NCBI RefSeq assembly: GCF_017942085.1
Contig: NZ_JAGKSP010000001.1
Span: 1 to 64,000, forward strand
From: Paenibacillus lignilyticus
Lineage (GTDB): Bacteria > Bacillota > Bacilli > Paenibacillales > Paenibacillaceae
Direction of reading: 5' to 3'
DNA length: 64,000 nt
Under the pieces are notes generated by a model. The model was not told the DNA's origin and did no database searches. It saw only the letters and a program-made list of their open reading frames with translations. Positions 8,923 to 17,727 of this stretch are shown in pieces. The position numbers and the translations under genes are program-made. Position 1 is the first letter of the stretch, and each line of letters opens with the position of its first letter.

Positions 8923-10344
8923 CTAGTTCAGTACTTCGGATTTGATTTTCCAGTCGCGAACGTCTGTGAATTTACCCATGATCGCAGCAGCTGCGGCCAT
9001 TGCCGGGGAAACCAAGTGCGTACGTCCGCCGCGGCCTTGACGGCCTTCGAAGTTACGATTGGATGTCGATGCGCAGCGTTGGCCCGGTTGCAGAACGTCT
9101 GGGTTCATCGCAAGACACATGGAGCAGCCGGCGTCGCGCCATTCGAAGCCTGCTTCGGTGAAGATCACATCAAGGCCTTCTTTTTCAGCCTGAATCTTAA
9201 CGCGGCCCGAACCTGGAACGACAATCGCCGTAACGCGGTCGCTTACTTTATAGCCTTTGGCAATTTCAGCAGCGGCGCGCAAATCTTCAATCCGACCATT
9301 GGTGCAAGAACCGATAAAGACGTAGTCGATGTCGATCTCACTCATTGGCGTACCCGGAGTAAGTCCCATATATTCAAGTGCTTTCTCAGCCGCTTTACGC
9401 TCGTTCTCAGTTGGAAGCTCAGCAGGTACCGGTACGTTCTTCGTGATGTCTGTACCCATCCCCGGGCTTGTACCCCAAGTTACTTGCGGGATCAAAGAAT
9501 CAACATCGAACTCAAGAACGGTATCGAACTCAGCGCCTTCATCCGTTGCAAGCTCTTTCCAAATTGCGATTGCACGATCAAACGCCTCGCCTTGCGGTGC
9601 GTATTCACGGCCACGAAGGTAGTTGAAAGTTGTGTCGTCTGGAGCGATCAAACCAGCGCGTGCGCCTGCTTCGATGGACATGTTGCAAACCGTCATACGC
9701 TCTTCCATCGACAGGCTGCTGATCGCTTCGCCTGTGAATTCCATTACATAACCGGTACCGAAATCCGTACCGTATTTTGCAATGACGCCAAGAATCATAT
9801 CTTTAGCGGTTACGCCGGGCTTACGGTTGCCCGTGAAACGGATTTCCATTGTTTTTGCTTTGGATTGCTGCAAGCACTGCGTTGCAAGAACATGCTCAAC
9901 CTCGGAAGTACCGATACCGAAAGCAAGAGCTCCGAAAGCGCCGTGCGTGGAAGTATGGCTGTCGCCGCAAACGATTGTTTTACCCGGATGCGTAAGGCCA
10001 AGCTCAGGTCCCATAACGTGAACTACGCCTTGGTCGATGCTGTCGAGGTCAAACAACGTAACGCCGAAATCTTTACAGTTTTGCGTCAGCGTATCAATTT
10101 GCTGCTTCGAAATCGGATCTGTAATGTTGAAACGGTCTTTCGTAGGGACGTTGTGGTCCATTGTTGCGAATGTAAGGTCCGGACGTCGTACTTTGCGGCC
10201 CGTCATGCGGAGGCCTTCAAACGCTTGCGGAGAAGTAACCTCATGGACAAGCTGCAAATCGATATAGATTACGCTCGGTTTACCTGCATCCGAATGAATG
10301 ACGTGATTATCCCAAATTTTCTCAAACATCGTTCTTTTCGTCAT
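8923..10344 (-). CDS. leuC: 3-isopropylmalate dehydratase, large subunit
   Basis: Aconitase-family large subunit carrying the [4Fe-4S] cluster, partner of LeuD in leucine synthesis. Cluster ligands are visible in [19 protein letters not shown] and in the [15 protein letters not shown] pair, and the aconitase signature [17 protein letters not shown] is present. The ATG at 10344 is preferred: AGGTG sits 7 bases before it, whereas the GTG at 10353 overlaps that ribosome binding site. Length 473 aa. Divergent from a LysR-type gene across 158 bp that contains two dyads, so LysR control of leuCD is plausible. No T-box or leader peptide is seen upstream. Confidence 0.97.
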   Translation of the reverse strand: MTKRTMFEKIWDNHVIHSDAGKPSVIYIDLQLVHEVTSPQAFEGLRMTGRKVRRPDLTFATMDHNVPTKDRFNITDPISKQQIDTLTQNCKDFGVTLFDLDSIDQGVVHVMGPELGLTHPGKTIVCGDSHTSTHGAFGALAFGIGTSEVEHVLATQCLQQSKAKTMEIRFTGNRKPGVTAKDMILGVIAKYGTDFGTGYVMEFTGEAISSLSMEERMTVCNMSIEAGARAGLIAPDDTTFNYLRGREYAPQGEAFDRAIAIWKELATDEGAEFDTVLEFDVDSLIPQVTWGTSPGMGTDITKNVPVPAELPTENERKAAEKALEYMGLTPGTPMSEIDIDYVFIGSCTNGRIEDLRAAAEIAKGYKVSDRVTAIVVPGSGRVKIQAEKEGLDVIFTEAGFEWRDAGCSMCLAMNPDVLQPGQRCASTSNRNFEGRQGRGGRTHLVSPAMAAAAAIMGKFTDVRDWKIKSEVLN

Positions 10345-10423
10345 TATATTCACCTCATAAGTTCATTTGCTCGTAGCAATAATTCAATGAAGTCATCATA
10401 ACATTTCTTTCTTCATTGATCTA

Positions 10424-10436
10424 AGATATAATATCT
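10424..10436. promoter_or_regulatory. Perfect dyad in leuC-lysR divergent region
   Basis: AGATAT-A-ATATCT, a perfect 6-bp inverted repeat in the divergent intergenic region. It may overlap a promoter because the sequence is very AT-rich. Regulatory meaning is inferred from position only. Confidence 0.4.
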
Positions 10437-10445
10437 ATAACAGCA

Positions 10446-10460
10446 ATAGGTACGGCCTAT
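10446..10460. promoter_or_regulatory. LysR-type operator candidate ATAGG-N5-CCTAT
   Basis: A perfect dyad, ATAGG-TACGG-CCTAT, 43 bases before the LysR start codon. LysR regulators classically bind an interrupted dyad of the T-N11-A type between divergent promoters, and this site has the right size and place. The assignment is by motif shape and position. Confidence 0.5.
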
Positions 10461-10502
10461 GAAGATGAAACCTGTAAAAACTTGGTTCTGGAGTGGTCAA
10501 TC

Positions 10503-11393
10503 ATGGAATTTCGTCAACTGCAATACGTGATCCAAATTGCCAAAGAAAAGAATTTCTCGCGCGCGGCGGAGAAGCTGCATATCGCACAGCCTTCGCTCAG
10601 CCAGCAGCTGTCTAAGCTGGAGAAGGAAATCGGCGTGCTCTTATTCCGCCGGACCACAAACTCCGTTGAGCTGACGCATGCAGGGGCTGTGTTTGTAGAT
10701 AAAGCGCAGAACATTTTAGACAACATCGAACAATTGAAGCAGGAGCTCGATGACCTTGCTCATATGCGCAAAGGAAAGCTCGTTGTGGGGAGTTTATCCA
10801 TTACCGGCTCCCACGTGCTGCCAACCGTATTGCCAATCTTCAATAAAAGGTATCCCGAAATCGAAGTCGTCCTCGTCGAAGATACGCCGTCCAAGCTGGA
10901 GCAATTAACCGCAAGCGGTCAAACCGATCTCAGCTTACTTGCGCTGCCGCTATTCGAGCCTTCGCTGGAGTGGGTTCCGATTATTGAAGAGGAAATCGTG
11001 CTGGCGGTTCCTCCTGATCACCCTCTGGCCAAGCTGAATGAACCGATTCATATTGAAAGGCTGATTGCCGAACCTTTTATCGTATTGAAGAAAGGCCAAG
11101 GCTTCCGGCAAAATGTATTGGAGCTGTGCGAACGAGCGGGCTTCGAGCCGCGCATCGTATTTGAGAGCACGAATATCGAAACCATCCAATCCCTCGTCGC
11201 AGCAGGCATGGGGATCACTTTCGTACCGAAGATGCTCATCAGGGATAAAGGCGACGAACGAACACCTGTCTACTTGCCGATTTCCGCTCCCACACCGATT
11301 CGCACGCTTGTCATAGCAAGCCGTAAAGGCCGCTATCTGTCGAGAGCGGCCGAGGCTTTTATCGAAACCATGAAAGCTGCATTAATAAAGTGA
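10503..11393 (+). CDS. LysR-family transcriptional regulator, divergent from leuC
   Basis: 296 aa. The N-terminal winged helix-turn-helix is clear (MEFRQLQYVIQIAKEKNFSR, then AAEKLHIAQPSLSQQLSKLE), followed by the two-lobed substrate-binding domain from about residue 90 (KLVVGSLSITGSHVLPTVLP). The ATG at 10503 has GGAG 9 bases before it; an upstream in-frame start at 10482 lacks one. It is similar in type to the CynR/BenM-like branch. Divergent placement suggests control of leuCD and of itself, with an unknown small-molecule effector. The 3' end overlaps the convergent mtnU by 12 bases. Confidence 0.9.
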   Translation: MEFRQLQYVIQIAKEKNFSRAAEKLHIAQPSLSQQLSKLEKEIGVLLFRRTTNSVELTHAGAVFVDKAQNILDNIEQLKQELDDLAHMRKGKLVVGSLSITGSHVLPTVLPIFNKRYPEIEVVLVEDTPSKLEQLTASGQTDLSLLALPLFEPSLEWVPIIEEEIVLAVPPDHPLAKLNEPIHIERLIAEPFIVLKKGQGFRQNVLELCERAGFEPRIVFESTNIETIQSLVAAGMGITFVPKMLIRDKGDERTPVYLPISAPTPIRTLVIASRKGRYLSRAAEAFIETMKAALIK

Positions 11394-12179
11394 CGGACGG
11401 CGGTCTTCGAATACCGGAATCTTGGCGCGGACGGCGTCTACGAGGTCCAAATCGATTTCCGCCCTCATGATGACTTCCTCTTCTCCCGCTTCCGCCACAA
11501 TTTCGCCCCAAGGATCAATGATTAAGGAATGGCCGAAGAACGTGCTCGTTCCGCTCGTACCGCAGCGATTGCAAGCAATCACATACATTTGATTCTCAAT
11601 GGCTCTTGCCGTTAGCAGAGTCCGCCAATGATGCAATCTGGGATTCGGCCACTGCGCCGGAACGAATAATACTTTAGCGCCGCCAAGCGCGAGCTTGCGT
11701 GCCAGCTCCGGGAATCGAATGTCGTAGCAAATCATCATTCCGGCATCGGAGCCGGCCACTTCAAGGGTTCCTAGCTTCTCCCCTGCCAGCAAGTGTTTCT
11801 CTTCATCCATAAGACGGAACAAATGAATTTTGGAATAATCCGACACCACTTCTCCGTTCTCATTGAACGCGTAAATCGTATTATAAACGCCGCCATCGCG
11901 CTTCTCCGCAATAGAGCCCCCAATAATCTGAACCTGATGCCCGCGGGCAAAAGCAGACAGCAACGCCTTTGTGCGCTCTCCGTCTTGATCCGCGATCTGT
12001 TCGATCTGCTCAAGCGCGTAACCGGTGTTCCACATCTCCGGGAACATGATCAGATCCGGTTTAACCGGCCCTTGAACGGCTTCGCGCAGCCTCTCCTCCA
12101 GCCTTGCAAAATTCGCCTCGGGATATCCCGCATCGACGTGCATTTGCACGATCGCAAGCTTTAATTTCCTCTCACTCAT
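11382..12179 (-). CDS. mtnU: Carbon-nitrogen hydrolase, omega-amidase type (methionine salvage)
   Basis: Nitrilase-superfamily enzyme of 265 aa. The catalytic triad is visible: E48 in MFPEMWNTGYAL, K117 in DYSKIHLF and C151 in MICYDIRFPE. MtnU is thought to hydrolyse 2-oxoglutaramate, the keto product made when MtnE uses glutamine as amino donor, which pulls the last step of the 5-methylthioadenosine salvage pathway forward. The call rests on subfamily motifs and on mtnE lying 670 bp away, although on the opposite strand. AGGAGG lies before the ATG. Other C-N hydrolases (YafV-like) are the alternative. Confidence 0.8.
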   Translation of the reverse strand: MSERKLKLAIVQMHVDAGYPEANFARLEERLREAVQGPVKPDLIMFPEMWNTGYALEQIEQIADQDGERTKALLSAFARGHQVQIIGGSIAEKRDGGVYNTIYAFNENGEVVSDYSKIHLFRLMDEEKHLLAGEKLGTLEVAGSDAGMMICYDIRFPELARKLALGGAKVLFVPAQWPNPRLHHWRTLLTARAIENQMYVIACNRCGTSGTSTFFGHSLIIDPWGEIVAEAGEEEVIMRAEIDLDLVDAVRAKIPVFEDRRPSLY

Positions 12180-12293
12180 TCGATTGCCTCCTGAATTGCT
12201 CAGTTTTACCTAATCATATCGTCTCATGCTTCGCTGTCAAGATGGGCACTGTAAGGAGGAAACTATCCTGTATCGATTAAGGAGACTGCGTAA

Positions 12294-12740
12294 ATGAGAA
12301 AATGGAGTACAAAAATTGTATCAGCCTTGGCACTGCTTTTGTTTCTGGTTCTTCCTGCTGTGGCCAGTGCCGGAGCACTGGATGACGGCGGTGCTATGCA
12401 GCGGCCGGTGCAGGCTTTCGATGTCGTTGCGGGCAAGGTTGTTAAGAGCGTCCCGAACAATGCCGAGTTTCAAGGCTACGCGAAGTCATGGTTAAACTCC
12501 GTTACCGGCTTATCGCCAAGACTGCAGGCCGAAGACAAATGCGGGTATGTGTTCCGTATTCCGCTTGATCAACCGACTGCTGTCAAAGCAGGAGCGCTGC
12601 AGGTAATGACGCAGGATGTGTTCCTGTTCTATTGTCCGAAGAAACCGCAGCTGCTGCTTATTTTTGACGAGAACCGTAAGCCGTATTTGCTCCAATTCAA
12701 AGCGAATATCAAGCCTTTCCTAAAAGCGATGGATTTGTAG
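12294..12740 (+). CDS. Exported protein of unknown function, 148 aa
   Basis: Signal peptide of about 26 residues (MRKWSTKIVSALALLLFLVL, then PAVASA) followed by a small secreted domain of about 120 residues. Only two cysteines are present (in EDKCGYVF and FLFYCPKK), which could form a disulfide. AAGGAG lies upstream of the ATG. It sits between mtnU and mtnE, 111 bp before mtnE, but an exported protein has no evident place in a cytosolic pathway. I do not recognise a family. Confidence 0.7.
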   Translation: MRKWSTKIVSALALLLFLVLPAVASAGALDDGGAMQRPVQAFDVVAGKVVKSVPNNAEFQGYAKSWLNSVTGLSPRLQAEDKCGYVFRIPLDQPTAVKAGALQVMTQDVFLFYCPKKPQLLLIFDENRKPYLLQFKANIKPFLKAMDL

Positions 12741-12860
12741 GAGGTTTGCACAGCTCTATAACATCGTTCACTCCACCTCGCCGCTTTAGGAACCGGGCGC
12801 TCGACACTCATTCCAACATTATGCTACATTTAGGCTTAGATTAACGGTGGAGTGATAACA

Positions 12861-14051
12861 ATGGATGGAATCAAAACAGTTCAAATCAGTCCGGCAGACC
12901 GGATGACCGGTTTGCCGGCACAATTCTTTGCCGGACTCGTCCGCAAAGCGAATGCACAAGCAGCCAAAGGCCGCGATGTCATCAATTTGGGGCAGGGCAA
13001 TCCCGATCAGCCTACACCGCCTCATATTGTAGCTGCACTTCAAGAGGCAGCTCCGAACCCGATGTACCATCGTTACCCGCCTTTCAGCGGATATCCTTTC
13101 CTCAAACAAGCGGTCGCGCAGCGGTATAAGGAAGATTATGGCGTGGAACTCGATCCGGAGAAAGAAGTCGCCATCTTGTTCGGCGGAAAAACAGGACTTA
13201 TCGAAATAAGCCAATGTTTGCTGAATCCGGGCGATATTTGCCTCGTACCTGATCCCGGCTATCCGGATTATTGGTCCGGCGTTGCACTTGCGGGCGGCAA
13301 GATGGAATATATGCCGCTGACGGCAGACAATGCTTTCCTTCCGGATTACAGCGCGGTATCTCCGGACATTGCGGATAAAGCAAAGCTTATGTTCATCAAC
13401 TATCCGAACAATCCGACCGGAGCAACAGCCGGTCCGGAGTTTTACAAGCAAACCGTCGAATTCGCGGCAAAGCATGGCATCGTTGTGGCGAGCGATTTTG
13501 CTTACGGGGCTATCGGTTTTGACGGAAAACAACCCGTAAGCTTCCTGCAAACACCCGGAGCCAAAGAAGTTGGCGTTGAATTCTATACGCTGTCGAAAAC
13601 TTACAACATGGCCGGCTGGCGCGTCGGCTTTGCGCTCGGCAATCCCGAAATCATTTCATTGATCAATCTCATTCAAGATCACTACTACTGCAGTTTGTTC
13701 GGCGGCATTCAAGCTGCCGCAGCTGCTGCGCTGACAGGGCCGCAGCAATGCGTAACGGATCTTGCTGCTGCCTATGAGAGCAGGCGTAACGCGTTATTCG
13801 GCGCAATGGGCGAGATTGGCTGGAAGGCTTCGAAGCCAAGCGGTTCTTTCTTCTGCTGGCTGCCGGTGCCTAAAGGCTATACCTCCTCTTCCTTCTCCGA
13901 TCTGGTATTGGAGAAAGCTGATGTCGTACTTGCGCCGGGAGTCGGATTCGGCACGCATGGTGAGAACTACGTGCGTTTGGGTCTGCTTGCCCCTGAAGAA
14001 CGGCTGCAAGAAGCCATTCGCCGCATCGGTAAACTGGGTCTGTTCGAATAA
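12861..14051 (+). CDS. mtnE: Methionine-salvage aminotransferase (KMTB glutamine transaminase)
   Basis: PLP-dependent class I/II aminotransferase that converts 2-oxo-4-methylthiobutanoate to methionine, the last step of MTA salvage. It closely follows Bacillus MtnE (YkrV) along its length as I recall it: DVINLGQGNPDQPTP, LVPDPGYPDYWSGV, YPNNPTGA and the PLP lysine in YTLSKTYNMAGWRVGFA (about residue 246 counted from 12852). GGTGGAGTGATAACA precedes the ATG codons; the start may be the ATG at 12861 or 9 bases upstream at 12852, where the in-frame reading begins MDGIKTVQ (399 aa). A terminator follows at 14073. No SAM riboswitch fits in the 112 bp upstream. Confidence 0.88.
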   Translation: MDGIKTVQISPADRMTGLPAQFFAGLVRKANAQAAKGRDVINLGQGNPDQPTPPHIVAALQEAAPNPMYHRYPPFSGYPFLKQAVAQRYKEDYGVELDPEKEVAILFGGKTGLIEISQCLLNPGDICLVPDPGYPDYWSGVALAGGKMEYMPLTADNAFLPDYSAVSPDIADKAKLMFINYPNNPTGATAGPEFYKQTVEFAAKHGIVVASDFAYGAIGFDGKQPVSFLQTPGAKEVGVEFYTLSKTYNMAGWRVGFALGNPEIISLINLIQDHYYCSLFGGIQAAAAAALTGPQQCVTDLAAAYESRRNALFGAMGEIGWKASKPSGSFFCWLPVPKGYTSSSFSDLVLEKADVVLAPGVGFGTHGENYVRLGLLAPEERLQEAIRRIGKLGLFE

Positions 14052-14072
14052 TCAAAAAATAATCTTCCCTTC

Positions 14073-14105
14073 GCCCATAAAGCCTGTCTTTATGGGCTTT
14101 TCTTT
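14073..14105 (+). terminator. Rho-independent terminator after mtnE
   Basis: GCCCATAAAG (14073-14082) pairs perfectly with CTTTATGGGC (14088-14097) over a 5-base loop, followed by TTTTCTTT. Confidence 0.92.
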
Positions 14106-14107
14106 AC

Positions 14108-14137
14108 TTTACAGTACGAGGCAGAACATGGTATGAT
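14108..14137 (+). promoter_or_regulatory. Sigma-A promoter of the T-box/proBAC-mtnWXB transcript
   Basis: -35 TTTACA (14108-14113), 18-base spacer, -10 TATGAT (14132-14137). It lies just before the T-box leader. Confidence 0.7.
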
Positions 14138-14154
14138 TCTCTTTAATTAAAAAC

Positions 14155-14408
14155 CATTAACGTCTTGATGGGGCCAAGTATGCACTCCGCAATGCGACCA
14201 GAGAGTAAATTCGTTCGCTGTGAGAATTTACCGTTATTGCTGCAGAAACCTTCCCCGGAACGGCCGGCGATGAGTCGGACAGCGACCTGCTGTTATCAGG
14301 TCTAAGAAAGCGGAACGGCATGCCAAACATAGCCGTTAATAAAGGTGGTACCGCGGAAGTTAAACTTTCGTCCTTTGTATATACAAGGATGAGAGTTTTT
14401 TTTATTTT
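14155..14408 (+). ncRNA. T-box riboswitch, proline specifier (CCU)
   Basis: Stem I can be followed base by base. The lower helix GGGG/CCCC encloses an AAGTA turn on the 5' side and GAAACCTT on the 3' side, placing the specifier triplet CCT (Pro) at 14249-14251, closed above by TGCA/TGCA. The distal AGAGAG bulge and GTGAG terminal region are at about 14199-14222. The antiterminator core AAAGGTGGTACCGCGGAAG is at 14342-14360, ending in a terminator whose arms are AACTTTCGTCCTT and AAGGATGAGAGTT, followed by eight T. Uncharged tRNA-Pro should stabilise the antiterminator and switch on the genes below. Proline T-boxes before proBA are known in Bacillus. Confidence 0.93.
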
Positions 14409-14431
14409 CTAGGAAAGGTTTGGGGAGACAT

Positions 14432-15547
14432 ATGACAGATACCATTGTAGTCAAAATCGGCAGCAGCTCCTTAACCTCCGATGAAGGCGGCATTAATCGG
14501 GAACGAATCGCCTTCTTTGCGCACGAGCTCGCTGCCCTCCATGAAGCAGGCTACCAAGTACTGCTTGTCACCTCCGGTGCCATCGCCGCCGGATTCAAGA
14601 AAATCGGCTATCATACCCGTCCGAAGCTCGTCCATGAGAAACAAGCGGCCGCGGCCGTCGGTCAAGCCCTTCTCATGCAAGCGTATCAAGAAGCCTTCGC
14701 GTCGTATGGCGGTAATGGCGGAGTGGGCGTTGCCCAAATTTTGCTTACCCGGGCCGATTTCTCCAATCGCAAACGGATTCAGAATGCACTGATGACCATT
14801 GAAGAGCTGCTCCATCGGCGCATGCTCCCGATCGTGAACGAGAACGACACCGTGGCAACGGATGAATTGAAGTTCAGCGAGAACGATACGTTATCCGCGC
14901 TTGTCGGCAATCTCGTGAAAGCGAAACGGCTCATTATTTTGACCGATATGGATGGCCTGTATTCGGAAGATCCTCGTAAGAATCCGAATGCGGTTCGTTA
15001 CGACCGAGTCGAGCAAATATCCGATGACATTCTGCGTGTCGCAGGCGGAGCAGGATCATCCGTCGGAACGGGCGGCATGCGCTCGAAGATTGAAGCGGCA
15101 CGTATCGCGATGCGCGGCGGCGTTCCGGTATTCATCGGCCGTGTCGTAGAGCCCGGCGATTTGAATCTAGCCGTATCCGGTGTAGGCAAAGGGACGTATT
15201 TCGAAACGAGTCAGCACAATCTGACGACAAAGAAACAATGGCTTGGCTTCCATTCCATGCCGCAAGGCCGTATCTTCGTTGATCATGGGGCTGAACGAGC
15301 ATTGCTCGAAGGCGGCAAAAGCTTGCTGCCTGCCGGCATTCGAGCCATTGAAGGTGATTTTCATCCCGGCGATGTCGTCGAAGTGTTTAATGAACAGCAG
15401 CAATCGCTTGGCCGCGGTGTCGTCAACTATGCAGCCTGGCAGGTCCAAGCCGTTGCCGGTTTAAGTACGGAGGAAGTTCGCAGACGCGTTGAAGTAACTC
15501 GAATAGAAGTCATCCACCGTGATGAGTGGGTCACGCTAAGAGCATAA
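14432..15547 (+). CDS. proB: Glutamate 5-kinase
   Basis: Phosphorylates glutamate, the first and feedback-controlled step of proline synthesis. It has an amino-acid kinase domain (residues 1 to about 255: VVKIGSSSLT, VTSGAIAAGF, PIVNENDTVATDE, FSENDTLSALVGN, LTDMDGLY) and a C-terminal PUA domain (about 275-365). 371 aa is normal for the two-domain form. The ATG at 14432 follows GGGGAG; the frame extends 4 codons upstream without better support. It is the first gene behind the proline T-box. Confidence 0.97.
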   Translation: MTDTIVVKIGSSSLTSDEGGINRERIAFFAHELAALHEAGYQVLLVTSGAIAAGFKKIGYHTRPKLVHEKQAAAAVGQALLMQAYQEAFASYGGNGGVGVAQILLTRADFSNRKRIQNALMTIEELLHRRMLPIVNENDTVATDELKFSENDTLSALVGNLVKAKRLIILTDMDGLYSEDPRKNPNAVRYDRVEQISDDILRVAGGAGSSVGTGGMRSKIEAARIAMRGGVPVFIGRVVEPGDLNLAVSGVGKGTYFETSQHNLTTKKQWLGFHSMPQGRIFVDHGAERALLEGGKSLLPAGIRAIEGDFHPGDVVEVFNEQQQSLGRGVVNYAAWQVQAVAGLSTEEVRRRVEVTRIEVIHRDEWVTLRA

Positions 15548-15578
15548 ACGACAAGGACTTATGAGGGAGAGAGACCAT

Positions 15579-16826
15579 ATGAGCGAAGTGCGGGAGAAAG
15601 CGGCCCTTGCCAAACAGGCAGCGGGCATTATGAACCGATTGACGACGAATCAGAAGAATGAAGCCCTGCTCGAAATGGCGCATGCGCTCATCCGCCATCA
15701 AGATTCAATTATCGAGGCGAACCGGATCGACATCGAACGCGGACGCGCTAACGGCACGAGCGAATCCTTATTGGACCGGCTGACGCTTACATCGGCACGG
15801 GTGGAAGATATTGCTGAAGGACTTCGCCAGGTTGTGAGGCTGAGCGATCCTGTCGGCATTACTTTGGAATCATTCGAACGCCCTAACGGACTTCGCGTTG
15901 ACAAAATCTCTGTACCGCTCGGCGTTATCGGGATGATCTATGAAGCTCGTCCCAATGTAACGGTCGATGCGGCCGGGTTATGCCTCAAGACAGGCAACTC
16001 GGTCGTCCTTCGAGGCGGCTCTGCTGCGCTGGAATCCAACCGCCGTATCGTCGAAGTGCTGCGCGGTGCGCTTGCCTCCACTTCAATGCCTGCTGAAGCG
16101 CTCCAATTGATTGAAGACCCATCGCGCGCTTCCGTCGACGAGATGCTGAAGTTAAACGGCTTGCTTGACGTTGTGATCCCCCGCGGAGGAGCCTCGTTAA
16201 TTCGAAATGTTGTTGAAAATGCGACCGTACCTGTCATTGAAACAGGTGCCGGCATTTGTCATACTTATTTGGACGAAAGCGCACAGCCTGCTATGGCATC
16301 GGATATCGCATTCAACGCCAAGGTGCAGCGCCCTTCCGTCTGTAATTCCATGGAGACGCTGCTTGTCCATGAAGCTTTCGCCGAACGTCATCTTCGTGAA
16401 TTGGCTGACCGGTTCCTTCGGGCTAACGTCGAGCTCCGCGGTTGTGAACGAACGCGCGCCATCATTCCTGAAGCTAACGAGGTTACCGAAACGGATTATG
16501 CAACGGAATATAATGATTACATTATGAATATTCATATCGTTTCCGGCATCGATGAAGCCATGCAGCATATTGGCAAATACGGCACGATGCATTCTGAATG
16601 TATCGTTACGGAGAATCAAGAGCACGCGGATCAGTTCATGCAGCAGATCGATGCGGCTGCGGTATACCATAACGCATCCACTCGTTTCACGGATGGTTTC
16701 GAATTCGGCTACGGCGCCGAAATCGGCATTAGCACGCAAAAGCTCCATGCCAGGGGACCAATGGGACTCCCTGCACTGACATCAACCAAATTCCGCATTT
16801 ACGGCAGCGGACAAATTCGCGGATAG
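15579..16826 (+). CDS. proA: Gamma-glutamyl phosphate reductase
   Basis: NADPH-dependent reduction of glutamyl phosphate to glutamate semialdehyde, second step of proline synthesis. It belongs to the aldehyde dehydrogenase superfamily, with the catalytic cysteine in NAKVQRPSVCNSMETLLVHE (20 residues) and the family segments LGVIGMIYEARPNVTVDA and RGGSAALESN. The ATG at 15579 has GAGGGAGAG upstream and begins MSEVREKAALAKQA, the usual ProA start, giving 415 aa; the ATG at 15561 lies inside the ribosome binding region. It starts 31 bases after proB. Confidence 0.97.
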   Translation: MSEVREKAALAKQAAGIMNRLTTNQKNEALLEMAHALIRHQDSIIEANRIDIERGRANGTSESLLDRLTLTSARVEDIAEGLRQVVRLSDPVGITLESFERPNGLRVDKISVPLGVIGMIYEARPNVTVDAAGLCLKTGNSVVLRGGSAALESNRRIVEVLRGALASTSMPAEALQLIEDPSRASVDEMLKLNGLLDVVIPRGGASLIRNVVENATVPVIETGAGICHTYLDESAQPAMASDIAFNAKVQRPSVCNSMETLLVHEAFAERHLRELADRFLRANVELRGCERTRAIIPEANEVTETDYATEYNDYIMNIHIVSGIDEAMQHIGKYGTMHSECIVTENQEHADQFMQQIDAAAVYHNASTRFTDGFEFGYGAEIGISTQKLHARGPMGLPALTSTKFRIYGSGQIRG

Positions 16827-16845
16827 AACAGGAGGATTCACGATC

Positions 16846-17727
16846 ATGACGATACTTTCATCTTCTAGTGTTTCAACTGCAATCGGATCGCTCAAAATGT
16901 GTTTTTACGGTGCAGGCTCCATAGCGGAAGCGATGGTTCGCGGGTTGCTCGACCGCGGCTTGACCGAGCCGGGTCAAATCAGCATGATGAATCGGCAAAA
17001 CGTGGCTCGGATGGAAGAGCTCGCGTCTCGATACGGCGTGAACACCTCCTCGCTGGAAGCGGAGAAATCCGTCATGCTGCAGGATGCCGATATTGTTTTT
17101 CTTATGATGAAACCGAAGGATGCTGCGGAAGCGATCTCTCAAGTGCGTGACCTCCTTCATCCCGGCCAATTGGTTATCTCCGTTATTGCCGGCATGACCA
17201 TTCGCACCTTGGAAACACTGCTTGGCAAGCCGATGCCGATTGTACGTACAATGCCTAATACATCAAGCACAATCGGACTTGGCGCGACCGGAATCAGCTT
17301 CTCCGCTTCCGTCACAGGCAATCAGCGCGACCTCGCCGAGACGATGTTTCAAGCGGTAGGTTTAACGGCAGTCGTGGAAGAACAGCTGCTTGAAGTGGTT
17401 ACCGGGTTATCAGGCAGTGGACCTGCCTATGTCTATTACCTAATGGAAGCTATGATTGTTGCCGGCAGCCAGCTTGGACTGACTGAGGAAGCCGCGCGCG
17501 AACTGACCGTTCAAACCGTACTAGGAGCCGCACATATGGTGAAAGCTACTGGGGAGAACCCGGCGGATCTGCGCCGTAAAGTGACTTCGCCTAACGGCAC
17601 GACACAAGCCGCAATTGAGAAACTAGATGCAAACCATTTCTCGCAAGCCGTGATCAGTGCGATTGCGCGCGCTGCGGAACGTGCTGCAGAGATGGGTGCA
17701 GAAATTGAAAGGAAAGCGACATCATGA
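16846..17727 (+). CDS. proC: Pyrroline-5-carboxylate reductase
   Basis: Last step of proline synthesis, NADPH-dependent reduction of P5C. The Rossmann motif is [15 protein letters not shown] (from about residue 20), and the C-terminal dimer/active-site signature is [16 protein letters not shown] with [15 protein letters not shown]. It carries about 17 residues before the Rossmann strand. AGGAGG precedes the ATG, 19 bases after proA. Its TGA overlaps the mtnW start by 4 bases (ATGA), which suggests translational coupling between proline synthesis and methionine salvage. Confidence 0.96.
   Translation: MTILSSSSVSTAIGSLKMCFYGAGSIAEAMVRGLLDRGLTEPGQISMMNRQNVARMEELASRYGVNTSSLEAEKSVMLQDADIVFLMMKPKDAAEAISQVRDLLHPGQLVISVIAGMTIRTLETLLGKPMPIVRTMPNTSSTIGLGATGISFSASVTGNQRDLAETMFQAVGLTAVVEEQLLEVVTGLSGSGPAYVYYLMEAMIVAGSQLGLTEEAARELTVQTVLGAAHMVKATGENPADLRRKVTSPNGTTQAAIEKLDANHFSQAVISAIARAAERAAEMGAEIERKATS

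Noticed and set aside
8917-10401. 494-codon plus-strand frame opposite leuC
   Set aside because: It is antisense to a fully conserved leuC, Cys/Arg-rich and lacks a ribosome binding site.
12741-12851. SAM (S-box) riboswitch before mtnE
   Set aside because: The gap is too short and has none of the conserved core motifs.
12819-13550. 243-codon minus-strand frame opposite mtnE
   Set aside because: Shadow of a conserved aminotransferase gene.
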